From the NCBI GenBank assembly GCA_025964675.1, contig JAOPYI010000260.1, positions 1 through 64,000 on the forward strand: a DNA stretch of 64,000 nucleotides. The letters run 5' to 3'. A program made the position numbers and the translations under genes. Below, one piece after another: positions 23,830-33,775 of the stretch. Each line of letters starts with the position of its first letter. The first letter of the stretch is position 1. The DNA comes from Sphaerisporangium sp. Lineage in GTDB: Bacteria; Actinomycetota; Actinomycetes; Streptosporangiales; Streptosporangiaceae. Under the pieces are notes generated by a model that did no database searches, was not told where the DNA came from, and saw nothing but the letters and a program-made list of their open reading frames with translations.

Positions 23830-25950
23830 TCACGCGGGGGGCAGGGCGGGGAGCACGAGCTTCTGGTTGTCGGACAGCCGCTCGCTGACGGTCCGCTCGG
23901 TCTGGTCCTTCATGTAGTAGGTGGCCGACCAGCGGTACTGGCGCCGGGACACGTCGGTCAGCTCGACGTGCCAGAGCTCGGGCTGCTGGCCGGGCCGCAC
24001 GAGGACGTCCATGTACTGGTCGTCGCCGTAGCGCAGCTCGACCGTGACCAGGGCCACCTGGGTGAAGTCCACGCGGTCGACGACGACCTGCACATCCATC
24101 ACCCGGTCGAACTGCTCTCCAACGAGGATGCTGCTTCCTTGGAGTACCGTGGCCGGTATCTGCTCGACGGAGCCGTCGAAGCGGCGGATGTACCCGCTGT
24201 AGGTGACCTCGCCCGCGTTGAGGTCGATGACCGGCACCTCCCAGTCGAGGGTCTTGGTGCCCTTGCGGAGCTCGAAGGTCTCGGCGACCGTGTAGTCATT
24301 GGCCGCATCGGCGTAGGAGACGTCCACGGAGATGGTGTCGATCTCGGTGTCCAGGTTTCCCATGGCGCCGATGTTGATCTTCTTGACGTTGTGGAACGGC
24401 GTGTTCACATAGATCCGCCGGGCGGACTCCAGCCAGGTGGTCGTGAGCGTCCGCCCGTCCGCCTCGTGGTACTCGATGCGGTACCTGACGGGCCCCCGGC
24501 GCGGCTCGTAGATGGGCCGGCGCAGGGATTGGGTCTTCTTGTCGGCCGTGATGGCGTACTGCTCCTCGATTTCCGGGCCGGCGGCGGGCTCGTACCGGAC
24601 GGTCACCAGAGCGAGCGGAATCTTGGTGGAGTCAATCGCGCCGGCCTCGATGTCGACCATCAGCAGGCCGGTGTCGTCCACGTTGAGGGTGATCTCGCTG
24701 CCCACGCCCGGCAGGTTCGGCGGCGACTCGTACGGCCGGGACGCGCCCTTGAAGTTGACCCGGTACTGGTAGGTGAACTCGTCGGGGCCGCCGTCCTTGA
24801 AGCAGGAGAACTTGTAGACCTCGTCCTCCTTGGCGAAGTGGAAGTCGCCGCTGTGCCTGCCCTGGTAGTCGATGTGAAGGTCAACGCTGTGGATGGAAAG
24901 CTGCTCGAACGCGGCGTTGACGCGCGCCGTGACCTCCAGCCTCCGGAAGAACGGGTGGTCGAGGTCGATCACCTGGAAGTACTGGTCAAGGTTGGCGGGG
25001 CCGACGATGGAGGCGATGTTGGGCATCGTCCCCTGCGGGTTGAAGGGGAAGAGCGCCGCGGAGTTCTGGGTGATCGTGTACGAGAAGCTGTCGATCTTGA
25101 CCTTGTGGTACTCGCGCCGGATGGTCTCGTAGTCCTCCAGGACCGTCTGGTCGCCCTCGTAATGGCCCAGTTGCTCCAGCATCCTCTTGGCGGCGGTGTC
25201 CTCCAGCGTGCGGGTGAGGCTTTCGCGGATCTGGTTGGTCAGCCGGTCGTCGGTCCCCATGCCCGAGGTGACCTCCACCTTGAGGATGTCCGACTTATGG
25301 ATCTCCTCCCGGATGTCGTTGAGGAAGGTGTCGCTGCCGCAGCCCGCGTCGTCCTTGGCGTTCTGGACGAAGTCGTAGTAGGCGCTGGAGTCGAAGCTGG
25401 CGGTGCCCGTCACCGGCGGCAGCCGTACCCACGCGCTCATCTCGTAGGAGACCTGCGCGAAACCGCCGAGGCCCTTGAACGCCGACTCGCACAGCGCGGC
25501 GCCCTCCTCGGTCAGCTCTATGGTGAACGGAGTGATGTTCTTGCCGAACAGCGACGGGCTTGCCGGGTTGAACACCCCCACCACGAACTGCCCGGAGACG
25601 TTCGACAGGTTGAGCCGGGCCGTGCCCTTGGCCCACTGGATGGTGCCGAGCCGGACCAGCTCGGGCCTGCCTCTGGCCGCGCCGACCTGCTGCTTGAGTT
25701 GCTCGAGGACGGCGTCACGCTTGTCGTCGGTCAGACTGAACTCGACGTCGAAGATGGCGAATCCTCCGCCGTAGCTCCCGTCCTTGCGTTTCTTCGGGGT
25801 GCGGTAGCGGAGGAACTGGAACACGGGTTTGCCGGTGTCGTCGAGCCTGAACCTCGGTTGTTCGGGGATCGCGTAGAACATGTGCGGATCGCTGTCGTCG
25901 CCGTGCACCTGCACGCCCGCGATGGTCTGCACCGAGTCGATCCGCAGCAT
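23830..25950 (-). CDS. Large beta-rich paralogue C (706 aa)
   Basis: Same family. GGAGG precedes ATG 25950. N-terminal block: 'VQVHGDDSDPHMFYAIPEQP', then 'PVFQFLRYR' and 'GGGFAIFDVEFSL', which match the 'FTFLKYR' and 'GGFLDLQTELAL' of paralogue E. Middle block: 'PSLFGKNITPFTIEL'. A longer alpha-helical insertion follows (residues about 185-260, 'RMLEQLGHYEGDQTVLEDYE'). The conserved block 'IDLDHPFFRRLEV' comes next, then about four Ig-like repeats ending '...YRWSATYYMKDQT'. No export signal. The function is unknown; a structural or cell-surface-binding role is only a guess from the fold style. Confidence 0.75.
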   Translation of the reverse strand: MLRIDSVQTIAGVQVHGDDSDPHMFYAIPEQPRFRLDDTGKPVFQFLRYRTPKKRKDGSYGGGFAIFDVEFSLTDDKRDAVLEQLKQQVGAARGRPELVRLGTIQWAKGTARLNLSNVSGQFVVGVFNPASPSLFGKNITPFTIELTEEGAALCESAFKGLGGFAQVSYEMSAWVRLPPVTGTASFDSSAYYDFVQNAKDDAGCGSDTFLNDIREEIHKSDILKVEVTSGMGTDDRLTNQIRESLTRTLEDTAAKRMLEQLGHYEGDQTVLEDYETIRREYHKVKIDSFSYTITQNSAALFPFNPQGTMPNIASIVGPANLDQYFQVIDLDHPFFRRLEVTARVNAAFEQLSIHSVDLHIDYQGRHSGDFHFAKEDEVYKFSCFKDGGPDEFTYQYRVNFKGASRPYESPPNLPGVGSEITLNVDDTGLLMVDIEAGAIDSTKIPLALVTVRYEPAAGPEIEEQYAITADKKTQSLRRPIYEPRRGPVRYRIEYHEADGRTLTTTWLESARRIYVNTPFHNVKKINIGAMGNLDTEIDTISVDVSYADAANDYTVAETFELRKGTKTLDWEVPVIDLNAGEVTYSGYIRRFDGSVEQIPATVLQGSSILVGEQFDRVMDVQVVVDRVDFTQVALVTVELRYGDDQYMDVLVRPGQQPELWHVELTDVSRRQYRWSATYYMKDQTERTVSERLSDNQKLVLPALPPA

Positions 25951-25972
25951 TTCGAGCCTCCATGATCTGAGG

Positions 25973-27274
25973 TCACAAAGAGATGTGGGGTGTCGCCGAA
26001 CGCAGGAACATGGGAGCGTCGATCCCGGGCGGCGTCACGTCAAGCCCCGTCACCAGCAGCTCGCCGGCCAGGTCGGGCGCGCGGCTGACGACGTGCCAGG
26101 ACATGGTCCAGCGGTCCGGCCCCAGTTCGATCGCCCGCCGCTCGGAGGTCCCCTCGCCGCTCGGCTGGTAGTGGACCTCCCCCCGCACGCGCGTCGCGCC
26201 CCGGTCGCGCAGCGCGGTGGCGTCGACGCGCACCTCGGCCAGGCCCAGGTCGGCGAGGGTGAGGGTCCAGCCGGAGCCACCCGCCCGCACCGGGTGCCTG
26301 TAGGCGGGGCCCCCGTTGAGGTAATGGACGGTCGCCGTCATCTCACCCTGGCCGGCGAGCTCGGCGGGCCGGTCGAAGGGAGGCAGCAGCACGGTCAGGG
26401 CCTCGCCGCTGCGCGCCTCGATCCGTCCGACGGGGGACCGCGAGGCGTCGAAGCCAACGCTGACCGGCATCGGCGCCGGTGGGGGGGCCTTCGGCTCCTC
26501 GACCCGGGGATGGTATTCGACGATGTGCGGGTCGTGGGAGCCGCGGATCCAGAGGCCGACGTCGGCGGTGCGGGTCAGGGGAACGGCGGACGGTCGCCGC
26601 ACGGTCGCGGAGACTCGCACGGTGCCTCCGGGCGGGCGGGTGGAGGACCGCGCCGCCGCCAGCCGTTCCTCGGCCAGCCGGTCGGCGGCGTCGATGACCT
26701 CGGGGTCGCAATCGGGCAGGTGGACGCGATGCCGGATGACCTCCCGGCCGGACCCGGCGATGAGCACGGTGGTGGCGGTGTGCCCCCGCACCAGCTCACC
26801 GCTCAGCCGTACCGACAGCAGGCCGGGCTCGCCGAGGCAGGCCCGCCGCGCCGCGCCGAGATGCGCGCCGGGGACGGCGAGCGACAGGGCGGCGGAGAAG
26901 GGCGGCGTCCCGGACGGCGTCGTGCCGCCGAGTTCCCGCTCGGAGCCGTCATCGGCGCGCACCCATACGGTGACCGAACGCGCGGTCACCGCGCTCCCGC
27001 TCACCCTCAGCTCGGCGGGGGAACGGTCCACCTCCTGGGCGACGCGGGCGAGCCCAGCGGTCAACTCGTCCTCGCCGGGCCACCAGATCGTGCCGATGTT
27101 GAGCAGCGCCGTATCCCCGGCAGCGATCAAGCTCACCATCGGGGTGCCCGAGGGAGACCGGGCGGCGTCCGGGTCGCCCGGCACGACATGCACGGTCGTG
27201 GGATCGATGTCATCCAGGAAGAAGGCCGTCGAGGGCACATCGAGACGATCCCACTCGGGCGAAACAAGAGTCAA
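25973..27274 (-). CDS. Divergent beta-rich paralogue D (433 aa; start uncertain)
   Basis: The shortest member. 'AFFLDDIDPTTVHVVPG' near the N-terminus matches the 'VFADDEDRSVYYHVP' block of paralogue E, showing common origin, but the 'FGDN' middle block is not recognisable. The C-terminal half is beta-rich ('EMTATVHYLNG', 'VRGEVHYQPSG'). Two starts are possible. ATG at 27331 would add 19 residues coded by unusually AT-rich DNA. TTG at 27274 gives a start in register with the paralogues and sits 5 bases after a TACTAT -10-like box, so the mRNA could be leaderless. I prefer TTG. First gene of the minus-strand operon. No signal peptide. Confidence 0.65.
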   Translation of the reverse strand: MTLVSPEWDRLDVPSTAFFLDDIDPTTVHVVPGDPDAARSPSGTPMVSLIAAGDTALLNIGTIWWPGEDELTAGLARVAQEVDRSPAELRVSGSAVTARSVTVWVRADDGSERELGGTTPSGTPPFSAALSLAVPGAHLGAARRACLGEPGLLSVRLSGELVRGHTATTVLIAGSGREVIRHRVHLPDCDPEVIDAADRLAEERLAAARSSTRPPGGTVRVSATVRRPSAVPLTRTADVGLWIRGSHDPHIVEYHPRVEEPKAPPPAPMPVSVGFDASRSPVGRIEARSGEALTVLLPPFDRPAELAGQGEMTATVHYLNGGPAYRHPVRAGGSGWTLTLADLGLAEVRVDATALRDRGATRVRGEVHYQPSGEGTSERRAIELGPDRWTMSWHVVSRAPDLAGELLVTGLDVTPPGIDAPMFLRSATPHISL

Positions 27275-27390
27275 GATAAATAGTACTAGACCATTGTCTC
27301 CTACATTATTCAGCTTGTTATCTCCGTACATGGTCTTGTTGCCGCATGTTTTCGGGTTTACAGTCTCCCTCGACGGAGCCAGGGGGTCTC
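27275..27390. promoter_or_regulatory. AT-rich divergent promoter region of the two beta-rich operons
   Basis: A sharp local drop in GC content marks about 27270-27365, between paralogue D (minus) and paralogue E (plus). Plus strand: TTGTTG (27336-27341), 17-base spacer, TACAGT (27359-27364), then AGGGGG and TTG at 27391. Minus strand: TACTAT (27285-27280) just before the TTG at 27274, without a clear -35. The boxes were assigned by eye. Confidence 0.5.
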
Positions 27391-29211
27391 TTGCTGACGC
27401 TGCCGGCACTTGCGCTCGGGGGAGCAGATCTTGTTTTCGCCGACGATGAAGATCGATCGGTTTATTACCATGTGCCCGCAATTCCGCGCGTGCGCCGGCG
27501 CCCGGACGCCTCCCCTTACTTCACATTTCTGAAATATCGGACAAATAGCGACAATAACGGTGGCTTTCTTGACCTTCAGACCGAGCTGGCGCTCCCGGAC
27601 GCCCGGCTGATCGAACAGCTCCGCCAACGGTCGGGCGGCCGTGAGCCCGACATCCGCGCGCCGCAGTTCGTCGACGGCACGGCGGAACTGGCCGTCCCAG
27701 GCCAGACGGCGATCCCGGGCCGTCCCTCGCTGACCGATGGCTGCCACGCCTGCTTCAACGCCACCTTGACCGCCGACGTGGCGGCCCTGCTGTGGGAGAG
27801 GGCCGACCGCACGCCGTCGCCGCTTGCGGTGACCTACGGTCTGACGTTCCTCGCCAGGCTGCCCGAGGGCAGGGCGCGATTATGGTCGACCGGCGGCGAC
27901 TCGGGCGTGGAGCTGCTGGACCTGCGAGAGGAGCCCGGCACGCCCCTCGAGGAGTTCCGGCGGCAGCTCACGGAGTGGGCCGCCCGGGACCTCGTAGGCG
28001 AGTACGACATCGTCCTGTCGGCGGGGGCGGTGATCACCTGGTCGGCCGGGCCGCGTGGCAACCTCCCGTTGCCGGCGGAGGGGCGGCATGAGCATGATCT
28101 GACCGAGCCGATCTTCCGCACCCTGCGCGTCGAGACGCAGTGCGACGCCGACTTCGCCGGCGACGGCATCCATTCGGTCACCCTGCGGCTGCGCTGCGGA
28201 TCGTTCCAGCACGAGGCCCTCTTCACCGACAGCACCTCGGTGGACGCCTTCGAGACCGTCCTGCCGCCGGGCGCCGAGCCGGTCTACACCTACGACGCCG
28301 TCATCCAGTTCGCCGGCACGGCGGCCACCGCGACGCTGCCCGAGACCACCTCGCGCAGCCGCTACCTGCTGCTGCGGGTACCCGAGGCGGGGCGGCTGCG
28401 GGTAGAGGTCGAGGGCGGGCCGGTGGACTGGACGCGGACCGAGTCGGTGGAGATCGGGCTGCGCTACGACGGCGAGGAGGGCGTCCTCCTGCTGCGGGAG
28501 GACCACCCCCGCACCGTGTGGGAACGGTCCCTCAAGGCGCTGATCGACCGCCCCTGGGAGCACCGCGCCGGGTTCAACCTGCGCGCGGGCCGCCGGGTCG
28601 AACGGCCGTGGACGCGGGGCCGGGGCGACCGCCTCATCCTCACCGGCCCCTACGACCGGTTCCTCACCGTACGGTTGCGCGCGCCCGGCGGGTTCGGCAC
28701 GGCCACGGCACACATCGTGGAGTGCGAGCACACCGGCCTCGATGGCCGGGTCACCCGAGACAGCCTGATCCTGCGCTCCGGCGCCGAGAGCGCCTCCTGG
28801 ACCGCCGGCCTGCTGCCGGGCGAGCAGCCCGGCTTCCGGTACAGGGTGGCGAGCACCTACGCGACCGGGGAGCAGCACACCGGGGAGTGGATCGAGGCCT
28901 CCGGAACGCAGACCGTCGACGTCGGCGACATGCCCGAGGCGGTGCTCACCGTGACCGTCGCCGACGACCTGATCGACTACGCCGAGGTCAAGCTCATCGT
29001 GGTCCGGCTGGCCGGCCCGCGGACGTCCGCCGACCTCAGCTTCACGGCCGCGCAGCGCGGCCCCCGGATCTGGACGGCGCTGGTGCCCTCCGGCGGGCCG
29101 GCCGCCTACACCTGGACCGCCACCTTCTACCTGGCCGACGGAACGCGCCGAGCCGCCCCGGAGACCGGGTCGGAGAAGAAGACCCTCGTCCTGCGATTGC
29201 CACCCCCGTAG
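27391..29211 (+). CDS. Large beta-rich paralogue E (606 aa)
   Basis: TTG 27391 is chosen because it is preceded by AGGGGG and makes the N-terminus ('MLTLPALALGGADLVFADDE') start in register with the paralogues, most of which begin Met-Leu-x-Leu. An upstream in-frame ATG at 27346 would overlap the promoter region. Shared blocks: 'DDEDRSVYYHVPAIPRV', 'PYFTFLKYR', 'GGFLDLQTELAL', 'SPLAVTYGLTFLARLP' and 'HDLTEPIFRTLRVETQCDAD'. The C-terminal half is Ig-like repeats, the last ending 'YTWTATFYLADGTRR'. No signal peptide. First gene of the plus-strand operon; nine bases separate it from the next. Confidence 0.73.
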   Translation: MLTLPALALGGADLVFADDEDRSVYYHVPAIPRVRRRPDASPYFTFLKYRTNSDNNGGFLDLQTELALPDARLIEQLRQRSGGREPDIRAPQFVDGTAELAVPGQTAIPGRPSLTDGCHACFNATLTADVAALLWERADRTPSPLAVTYGLTFLARLPEGRARLWSTGGDSGVELLDLREEPGTPLEEFRRQLTEWAARDLVGEYDIVLSAGAVITWSAGPRGNLPLPAEGRHEHDLTEPIFRTLRVETQCDADFAGDGIHSVTLRLRCGSFQHEALFTDSTSVDAFETVLPPGAEPVYTYDAVIQFAGTAATATLPETTSRSRYLLLRVPEAGRLRVEVEGGPVDWTRTESVEIGLRYDGEEGVLLLREDHPRTVWERSLKALIDRPWEHRAGFNLRAGRRVERPWTRGRGDRLILTGPYDRFLTVRLRAPGGFGTATAHIVECEHTGLDGRVTRDSLILRSGAESASWTAGLLPGEQPGFRYRVASTYATGEQHTGEWIEASGTQTVDVGDMPEAVLTVTVADDLIDYAEVKLIVVRLAGPRTSADLSFTAAQRGPRIWTALVPSGGPAAYTWTATFYLADGTRRAAPETGSEKKTLVLRLPPP

Positions 29212-29220
29212 GGAGCGGAC

Positions 29221-31563
29221 ATGCTCAACCTCTTCAGCAAGTTCACCGTGCCCGGTGTCGACCATGTGGAGATCTTCCAGGACGACGAGGACGAGCTGCA
29301 GTTCTGGATGCTGCCGGGCAAGCCGGCCCTGGCCCTGGCCGAGAACGGGGAACCCGCCATCTCGCTGGTCGTGTTCGCCCGCGACCTGAGCCTCATGGCC
29401 TCAGAAGCGGAGCAGCTTCCCGCGGGCGAGCGGGAGGGCGCGCTGCTGAGCATGACCCTCGAACTGCGGGTCGGCCAGGAGGACCAGGTCAAGATCCTCC
29501 AGTACATCGAGAACGAGCTCTTTCACAGCGGTCTCATGCCGTGGATGCAGGGCGGAACCGTCGGCTTCCGCCGCCGTGCCGGAGTCCGGGGCACACCGCG
29601 TCTGTCCTATCCGACGTGGGTGGACGGCACGGTGAAGTTCACCGTGGTGCCCGAGGGAGGCCCGACCTTCCTCAAGGCGCACGAAGGGTCCGACAAGCCA
29701 TCTCTGACCACGACGAACCTCGCCAGCTTCACCGTCCTGCTCGGCCAGGAGGGGGCACGCCTGCTCCGTAAATCGCTGGACGACGGGATCTTCCCGGGCA
29801 CCATTTACTACAGCCTCAGCTACCAGGCGAGGATCCCCAACATCCACATCTCCATCACGGGGAACGCCGAAGACGTCTACAACGAGATCAAAGAGCACAC
29901 CACCATCACCGAAACCCGGGACGGCCAGGTCGTCCGCAGCTACCCGCAGGTGTCCAGCCTCAAGGAACTGCAGACGAAGGTCGCAAGCCTGCACGTGGTG
30001 TTCGACAAGGTGAACTTCCCGCCGATGTCCGGCCAGGACCAGGCCATGGCCGACGAGGCCGCCAAGCGGCTGGAGAACCTCGTGCTGGACATCGCCCAGG
30101 GGTACCTCAAGGACCGCTTCTTCACCCCCGGGTTCACCCCCGACCTGAACAAGGACAAGCTCGGCACCGACCCACTGCAGAACTTCAAGCCCGCGGGCAC
30201 CCCCGTCATCGGCGGCAACCAGCTCTGGCTGAAGGACTTCACCCAGTCCATGACGGGCACGATCGACTTCACCCTGGACGGCCGCGTATCGCAGCCGGTC
30301 AGCGTGCATCCCAGCGCCAATCTGTTCGACGTGGTCGCCCCTGAGGTGTTCCGCACGAAGATCTCGGAGATCGACCTCAATGATCCGATCTTCCACTTCC
30401 TGAACGTCCCGATCCGGGTCACCGCGGACTTCGAGAAGGACCCGATCCACACCATCCAGGTACATGTGGACTACCGGCAGACCGACGAGCTCACCGGCAC
30501 GGTCGTGGCCAATCAGCGGCAGACACCGTTCGACTTCACGAAAGGGACCGAGGTCTTCTACTTCCGGCAGAAGATGGCCAAGGCCGCGGACGGCACCCCC
30601 AAGGACACCTTTACCTACTCCAGCACCATCAACTACCGGGCCTCCCAGGACGCCGTCACGACCCCGCCCGTGCAGACCCGCTCCAAGAGCCTCGTCATCG
30701 GCTACGACAGCCTGAGCTGCGTCCAGGTCACCTGCATCGCGGGGGCGATCCCGTGGGACGTCGTCGAGAGGGCCGACGTCACACTGCGCTACCCGGGCCT
30801 GAGCTCGCCCTCCGCCACCGAGACGATATCGCTGACCTCGAAGAAGAGCGAGGGAAACTGGTTCACCTACACGGAGGGCAACCCCTCACGCGAGTACGAG
30901 TACCAGGTCACCCTCTCATTGCTGGACGGCAGCCGGATGGAGCTGGAGCCCACGCGCTCCACAGCGGGACGGCTGGTGGTGGACGCCCCGTTCGACGACA
31001 CGCTGAAGGTCACGTTCACCCCGCAGGGAGCCTTCCCCCCGATCGCCTCCATCGTGCTGTCGGTTCGCTACGCCGACCCCGCGCACGACTACGAGGTCGA
31101 CGACGTGCACGTCTTCGAGTCTCACGACACGCCGTGGCTCTGGCAGGTGCGGCTGCGCGACCCCGATCGGCGCGAGTACAAGTACAAGGTCGACGTGGCC
31201 TACGCCGACGGGGCGGCCAGCCTCGGCGAGTGGCAGACCAGCGACGACGCCGCGAAGTTCGTCGGCGAGGTGACCGGCGCGTTACTCGAGGTCGAAGTCC
31301 AGCCGGTCCTGCTCGACATGAGCAAGTGGCGGCTGGTCCTCGTACGGCTCAAGCACATCGACCCCGGCACCGGCCGGGTCTCCGAGAAGACCTACCAGTT
31401 CACGCAGGCGACGCCGCTCGCAGGCGAGCGGTGGACCGTCCCCCTGCGGGACGCCGCCGCCCGGCAGTACACCTACGAGATCCAGGGCTACGGCGTGGAC
31501 GGCGTGAAGAAGGTCATCGGCCCGATCGCCACCGAGGGTTCGCCCCTCGTGGTCGAACTTTAG
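29221..31563 (+). CDS. Large beta-rich paralogue F (780 aa)
   Basis: The longest member. N-terminal block: 'VEIFQDDEDELQFWMLPGKP'. Middle block: 'FTVLLGQEGARLLRKSLDDG' then 'GTIYYSLSYQARIPNIHI', corresponding to the 'GVxYxLxFxAxxP' segment of the others. A helical insertion follows around residues 220-300. The hallmark 'IDLNDPIFHFLNVPIRVTAD' appears near residue 383, then four Ig-like units with the repeated ending 'Y.Y...(V/L)..DG' ('YEYQVTLSLLDGS', 'YKYKVDVAYADGA', 'YTYEIQGYGVDGV'). No export signal, membrane helix or catalytic motif. Spacing to neighbours is 9 and 12 bases. Confidence 0.75.
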   Translation: MLNLFSKFTVPGVDHVEIFQDDEDELQFWMLPGKPALALAENGEPAISLVVFARDLSLMASEAEQLPAGEREGALLSMTLELRVGQEDQVKILQYIENELFHSGLMPWMQGGTVGFRRRAGVRGTPRLSYPTWVDGTVKFTVVPEGGPTFLKAHEGSDKPSLTTTNLASFTVLLGQEGARLLRKSLDDGIFPGTIYYSLSYQARIPNIHISITGNAEDVYNEIKEHTTITETRDGQVVRSYPQVSSLKELQTKVASLHVVFDKVNFPPMSGQDQAMADEAAKRLENLVLDIAQGYLKDRFFTPGFTPDLNKDKLGTDPLQNFKPAGTPVIGGNQLWLKDFTQSMTGTIDFTLDGRVSQPVSVHPSANLFDVVAPEVFRTKISEIDLNDPIFHFLNVPIRVTADFEKDPIHTIQVHVDYRQTDELTGTVVANQRQTPFDFTKGTEVFYFRQKMAKAADGTPKDTFTYSSTINYRASQDAVTTPPVQTRSKSLVIGYDSLSCVQVTCIAGAIPWDVVERADVTLRYPGLSSPSATETISLTSKKSEGNWFTYTEGNPSREYEYQVTLSLLDGSRMELEPTRSTAGRLVVDAPFDDTLKVTFTPQGAFPPIASIVLSVRYADPAHDYEVDDVHVFESHDTPWLWQVRLRDPDRREYKYKVDVAYADGAASLGEWQTSDDAAKFVGEVTGALLEVEVQPVLLDMSKWRLVLVRLKHIDPGTGRVSEKTYQFTQATPLAGERWTVPLRDAAARQYTYEIQGYGVDGVKKVIGPIATEGSPLVVEL

Positions 31564-31575
31564 GGAAGGATCCGG

Positions 31576-33765
31576 ATGGAAGGCGAGTTCCCGGCGGGCG
31601 CCGCCGGACGCGTGCCGCTGACCTTTGACCTCCTCGATACGTCGATCCTCACACGCCTCTCGGGCGCGCTGACCACGGCGGCGATCGACAACGCGCCGGT
31701 GCTGGCCCAGCCGCCGCACAGCGTGGACCAGCCCTGCCAGGGCGCGGCCGGCGGCGTGTACTACGTGCCGGCCGTCTCGCTGGCCCGGCGCTCGGCGTCC
31801 TCGGTCACCCCCTCGGTGTTCATCGCCAAGTCGGGGGACGCCTGGCAGCTGCGGGTGACGCTGGACTTCCGCCGCCACCCCGGCATCGCCGGGGACGCGT
31901 CCCCGCTGCCGGTGGACGACGTGCGGATCGTGTTCACCACCTCCGTGCCCGGGGTCTCGGTGGTGTTCACCGAGGTACGGGAGGAGCCCACCACCGAGCC
32001 CGAGGTGGTGCGCCGGATCGTCGCCGTAGCCACGCTCGACGACCCGAACCGCATGGCCGCGGTGCTGCAGGACGACCGGGCGGCCGTACTGACCGTGCGG
32101 GGCACCGTCCACTGGCGGCTGGCGCTCCCGGCGGAGCCCGTCCACCAGGGCGAGGACCCAGACCCCCTGAAGCGCCGGGTCTATATCCCCGTCGACAAGG
32201 ACGGTCCCTTCCACCCGGATCCGGTCGAATACACCCCACGCGACCGCCCTGACCTGCGACTCGACCTACCCATTCCCGTTGAATTCACCTTCGCGCCCGC
32301 CGCCCCGGCCCCGGATCGGTGGAAGCTCGACCGGGACATGCTGCAACTGCAGCCGATGATGTTGCGCACCCCGGCGCGCTGGCTCCTGGAGGTGGTGACT
32401 CCGCCGAGGTCGGAGCCGCGCCAGAACGATCTCCCGCTCACGGCAGACCAGCGGGGGATCTCCATGTGGTTCCCCACGAGCGTCCACGCCAACCGGCCCA
32501 TCTACGCCCTGGTCAACGGTGCCATCGGGTTCGACCCGGACACTGTGTGGATCACCGGCCCCGCCGGCCCGTGGAAGGCGTCGCCGATCCCGAACCAGTA
32601 CTACGTGCTGCCCACGGAGTACCGGCTGGCGTTCGACACCGTGCGGCGCATACCGGCCGTGACGGTGCTCCTTCGCGAGCAGTCCGTCGCGCCCGGAGAG
32701 CCCGCCGGCGCCGCCTACCGCGTCCGGGTGAGGTTCGCGCTGACGCCGTGGTTCGCGCCCGAGCCGCTGGAGCGGCTGCGCACCACGATCGCCGAGGCGG
32801 AGGTCCTCGCCTATCCCGAGTTCGTCGTCGGCGGGTACGACGGCGCGGAGTTCCATCCGTCCTCGCTCTTCACCGACCTCGGCGGCGACGTCGTCGGGCA
32901 GCCCGCCGGATCCGCCATAGACCCCCGCGGCTTCGAGCTCGTCTACGACTGCAGCCTGGAGTTCTACACGCTGCTCTGCCGGATGCTCGCGCCCGGCCAA
33001 GGGCCGGCATCCGGGCTTGAGGCCTCCGTCCGCGTCACGCTGAAGACCTCACCTGAGGACGCCGGAACGATCAAGGAGATCCCCGTGCGGATCAGGCTGG
33101 ACGCGCCCAGCGACGAGTTCCTGGAGGTCGAGCCGGACGGCGCCGGTACGCTGACGGCGCGGGTCAGGAACCTCGCCACCGGTCCCGCTACCGTGCGGCA
33201 GGCGGTGGCGACGCTGCTGGTCACCGCCCAGGCGGGCCGACAGCCCATCGACGCCGTTCCCGCGGACGTCTCGCCGCTGCCCTTCACCGTTCCGGCGGGG
33301 GGCGAGACCACGGTCGGCCTGGCCCCCCGCGAGCAGCTCGATCCGCGTGTCGTCGGACGGGTGGCCCTTGACTTCGACCGCGTGGAACTGGCCGTCCCCG
33401 CCGCGGACGTACTGGAACGCGTGCACGAACTGGCCGTCTCGGTGAACCTCACCACCACCGTGCGGGTGCAGAGCTTCCAGCTCCAGCACGCGGACGCCCT
33501 GCCGCCGGGGCTCGCCGACCTGGAAGGCCTGGAAGTGCAGCTCAGAAGGGGCGGCACCGATCCCGTGACCGTCTTCCTGACCAGGCAGGCGTGGGAGAAG
33601 ACCGTACGCCTCGCCTACACGCTCGCCGACCTGGTGGCGGGCATGGCCCCGGACGCCCCCCGGTTCGAATGGCGGCGGCGCAACCTGACGAGGAGCGGCA
33701 CCGGCGAGTTCTCCGAGTGGCAATCGATGGCCAGCGGCGATCTCTTCGCTACCCCGACCATCTGA
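31576..33765 (+). CDS. Large beta-rich protein G, probably a divergent relative (729 aa)
   Basis: ATG 31576 has GGAAGGA upstream. It lacks the Asp-rich N-terminal block of the paralogues. It begins 'FPAGAAGRVPLTFDLLDTSI', with 'GGVYYVPAVSLARR' as a possible distant echo. The body is a chain of beta-sandwich-like units ('AYRVRVRFALTPWF', 'LEASVRVTLKTSPED', 'SVNLTTTVRVQSFQLQ'). The C-terminus 'FEWRRRNLTRSGTGEFSEWQ' is Arg/Trp-rich. No signal peptide, membrane segment or known domain recognised. It lies 10 bases before the aegerolysin-peptidase gene, so it may be that protein's closest partner. Confidence 0.7.
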   Translation: MEGEFPAGAAGRVPLTFDLLDTSILTRLSGALTTAAIDNAPVLAQPPHSVDQPCQGAAGGVYYVPAVSLARRSASSVTPSVFIAKSGDAWQLRVTLDFRRHPGIAGDASPLPVDDVRIVFTTSVPGVSVVFTEVREEPTTEPEVVRRIVAVATLDDPNRMAAVLQDDRAAVLTVRGTVHWRLALPAEPVHQGEDPDPLKRRVYIPVDKDGPFHPDPVEYTPRDRPDLRLDLPIPVEFTFAPAAPAPDRWKLDRDMLQLQPMMLRTPARWLLEVVTPPRSEPRQNDLPLTADQRGISMWFPTSVHANRPIYALVNGAIGFDPDTVWITGPAGPWKASPIPNQYYVLPTEYRLAFDTVRRIPAVTVLLREQSVAPGEPAGAAYRVRVRFALTPWFAPEPLERLRTTIAEAEVLAYPEFVVGGYDGAEFHPSSLFTDLGGDVVGQPAGSAIDPRGFELVYDCSLEFYTLLCRMLAPGQGPASGLEASVRVTLKTSPEDAGTIKEIPVRIRLDAPSDEFLEVEPDGAGTLTARVRNLATGPATVRQAVATLLVTAQAGRQPIDAVPADVSPLPFTVPAGGETTVGLAPREQLDPRVVGRVALDFDRVELAVPAADVLERVHELAVSVNLTTTVRVQSFQLQHADALPPGLADLEGLEVQLRRGGTDPVTVFLTRQAWEKTVRLAYTLADLVAGMAPDAPRFEWRRRNLTRSGTGEFSEWQSMASGDLFATPTI

Positions 33766-33775
33766 GGAGAACACG

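Noticed and set aside
21841-25965. A plus-strand open frame of more than 1300 codons
   Set aside because: It is antisense to paralogues B and C, has low-complexity Asp/Val/Gly/Arg-rich sequence without domains, no ribosome-binding site, and arises from high GC at third codon positions.
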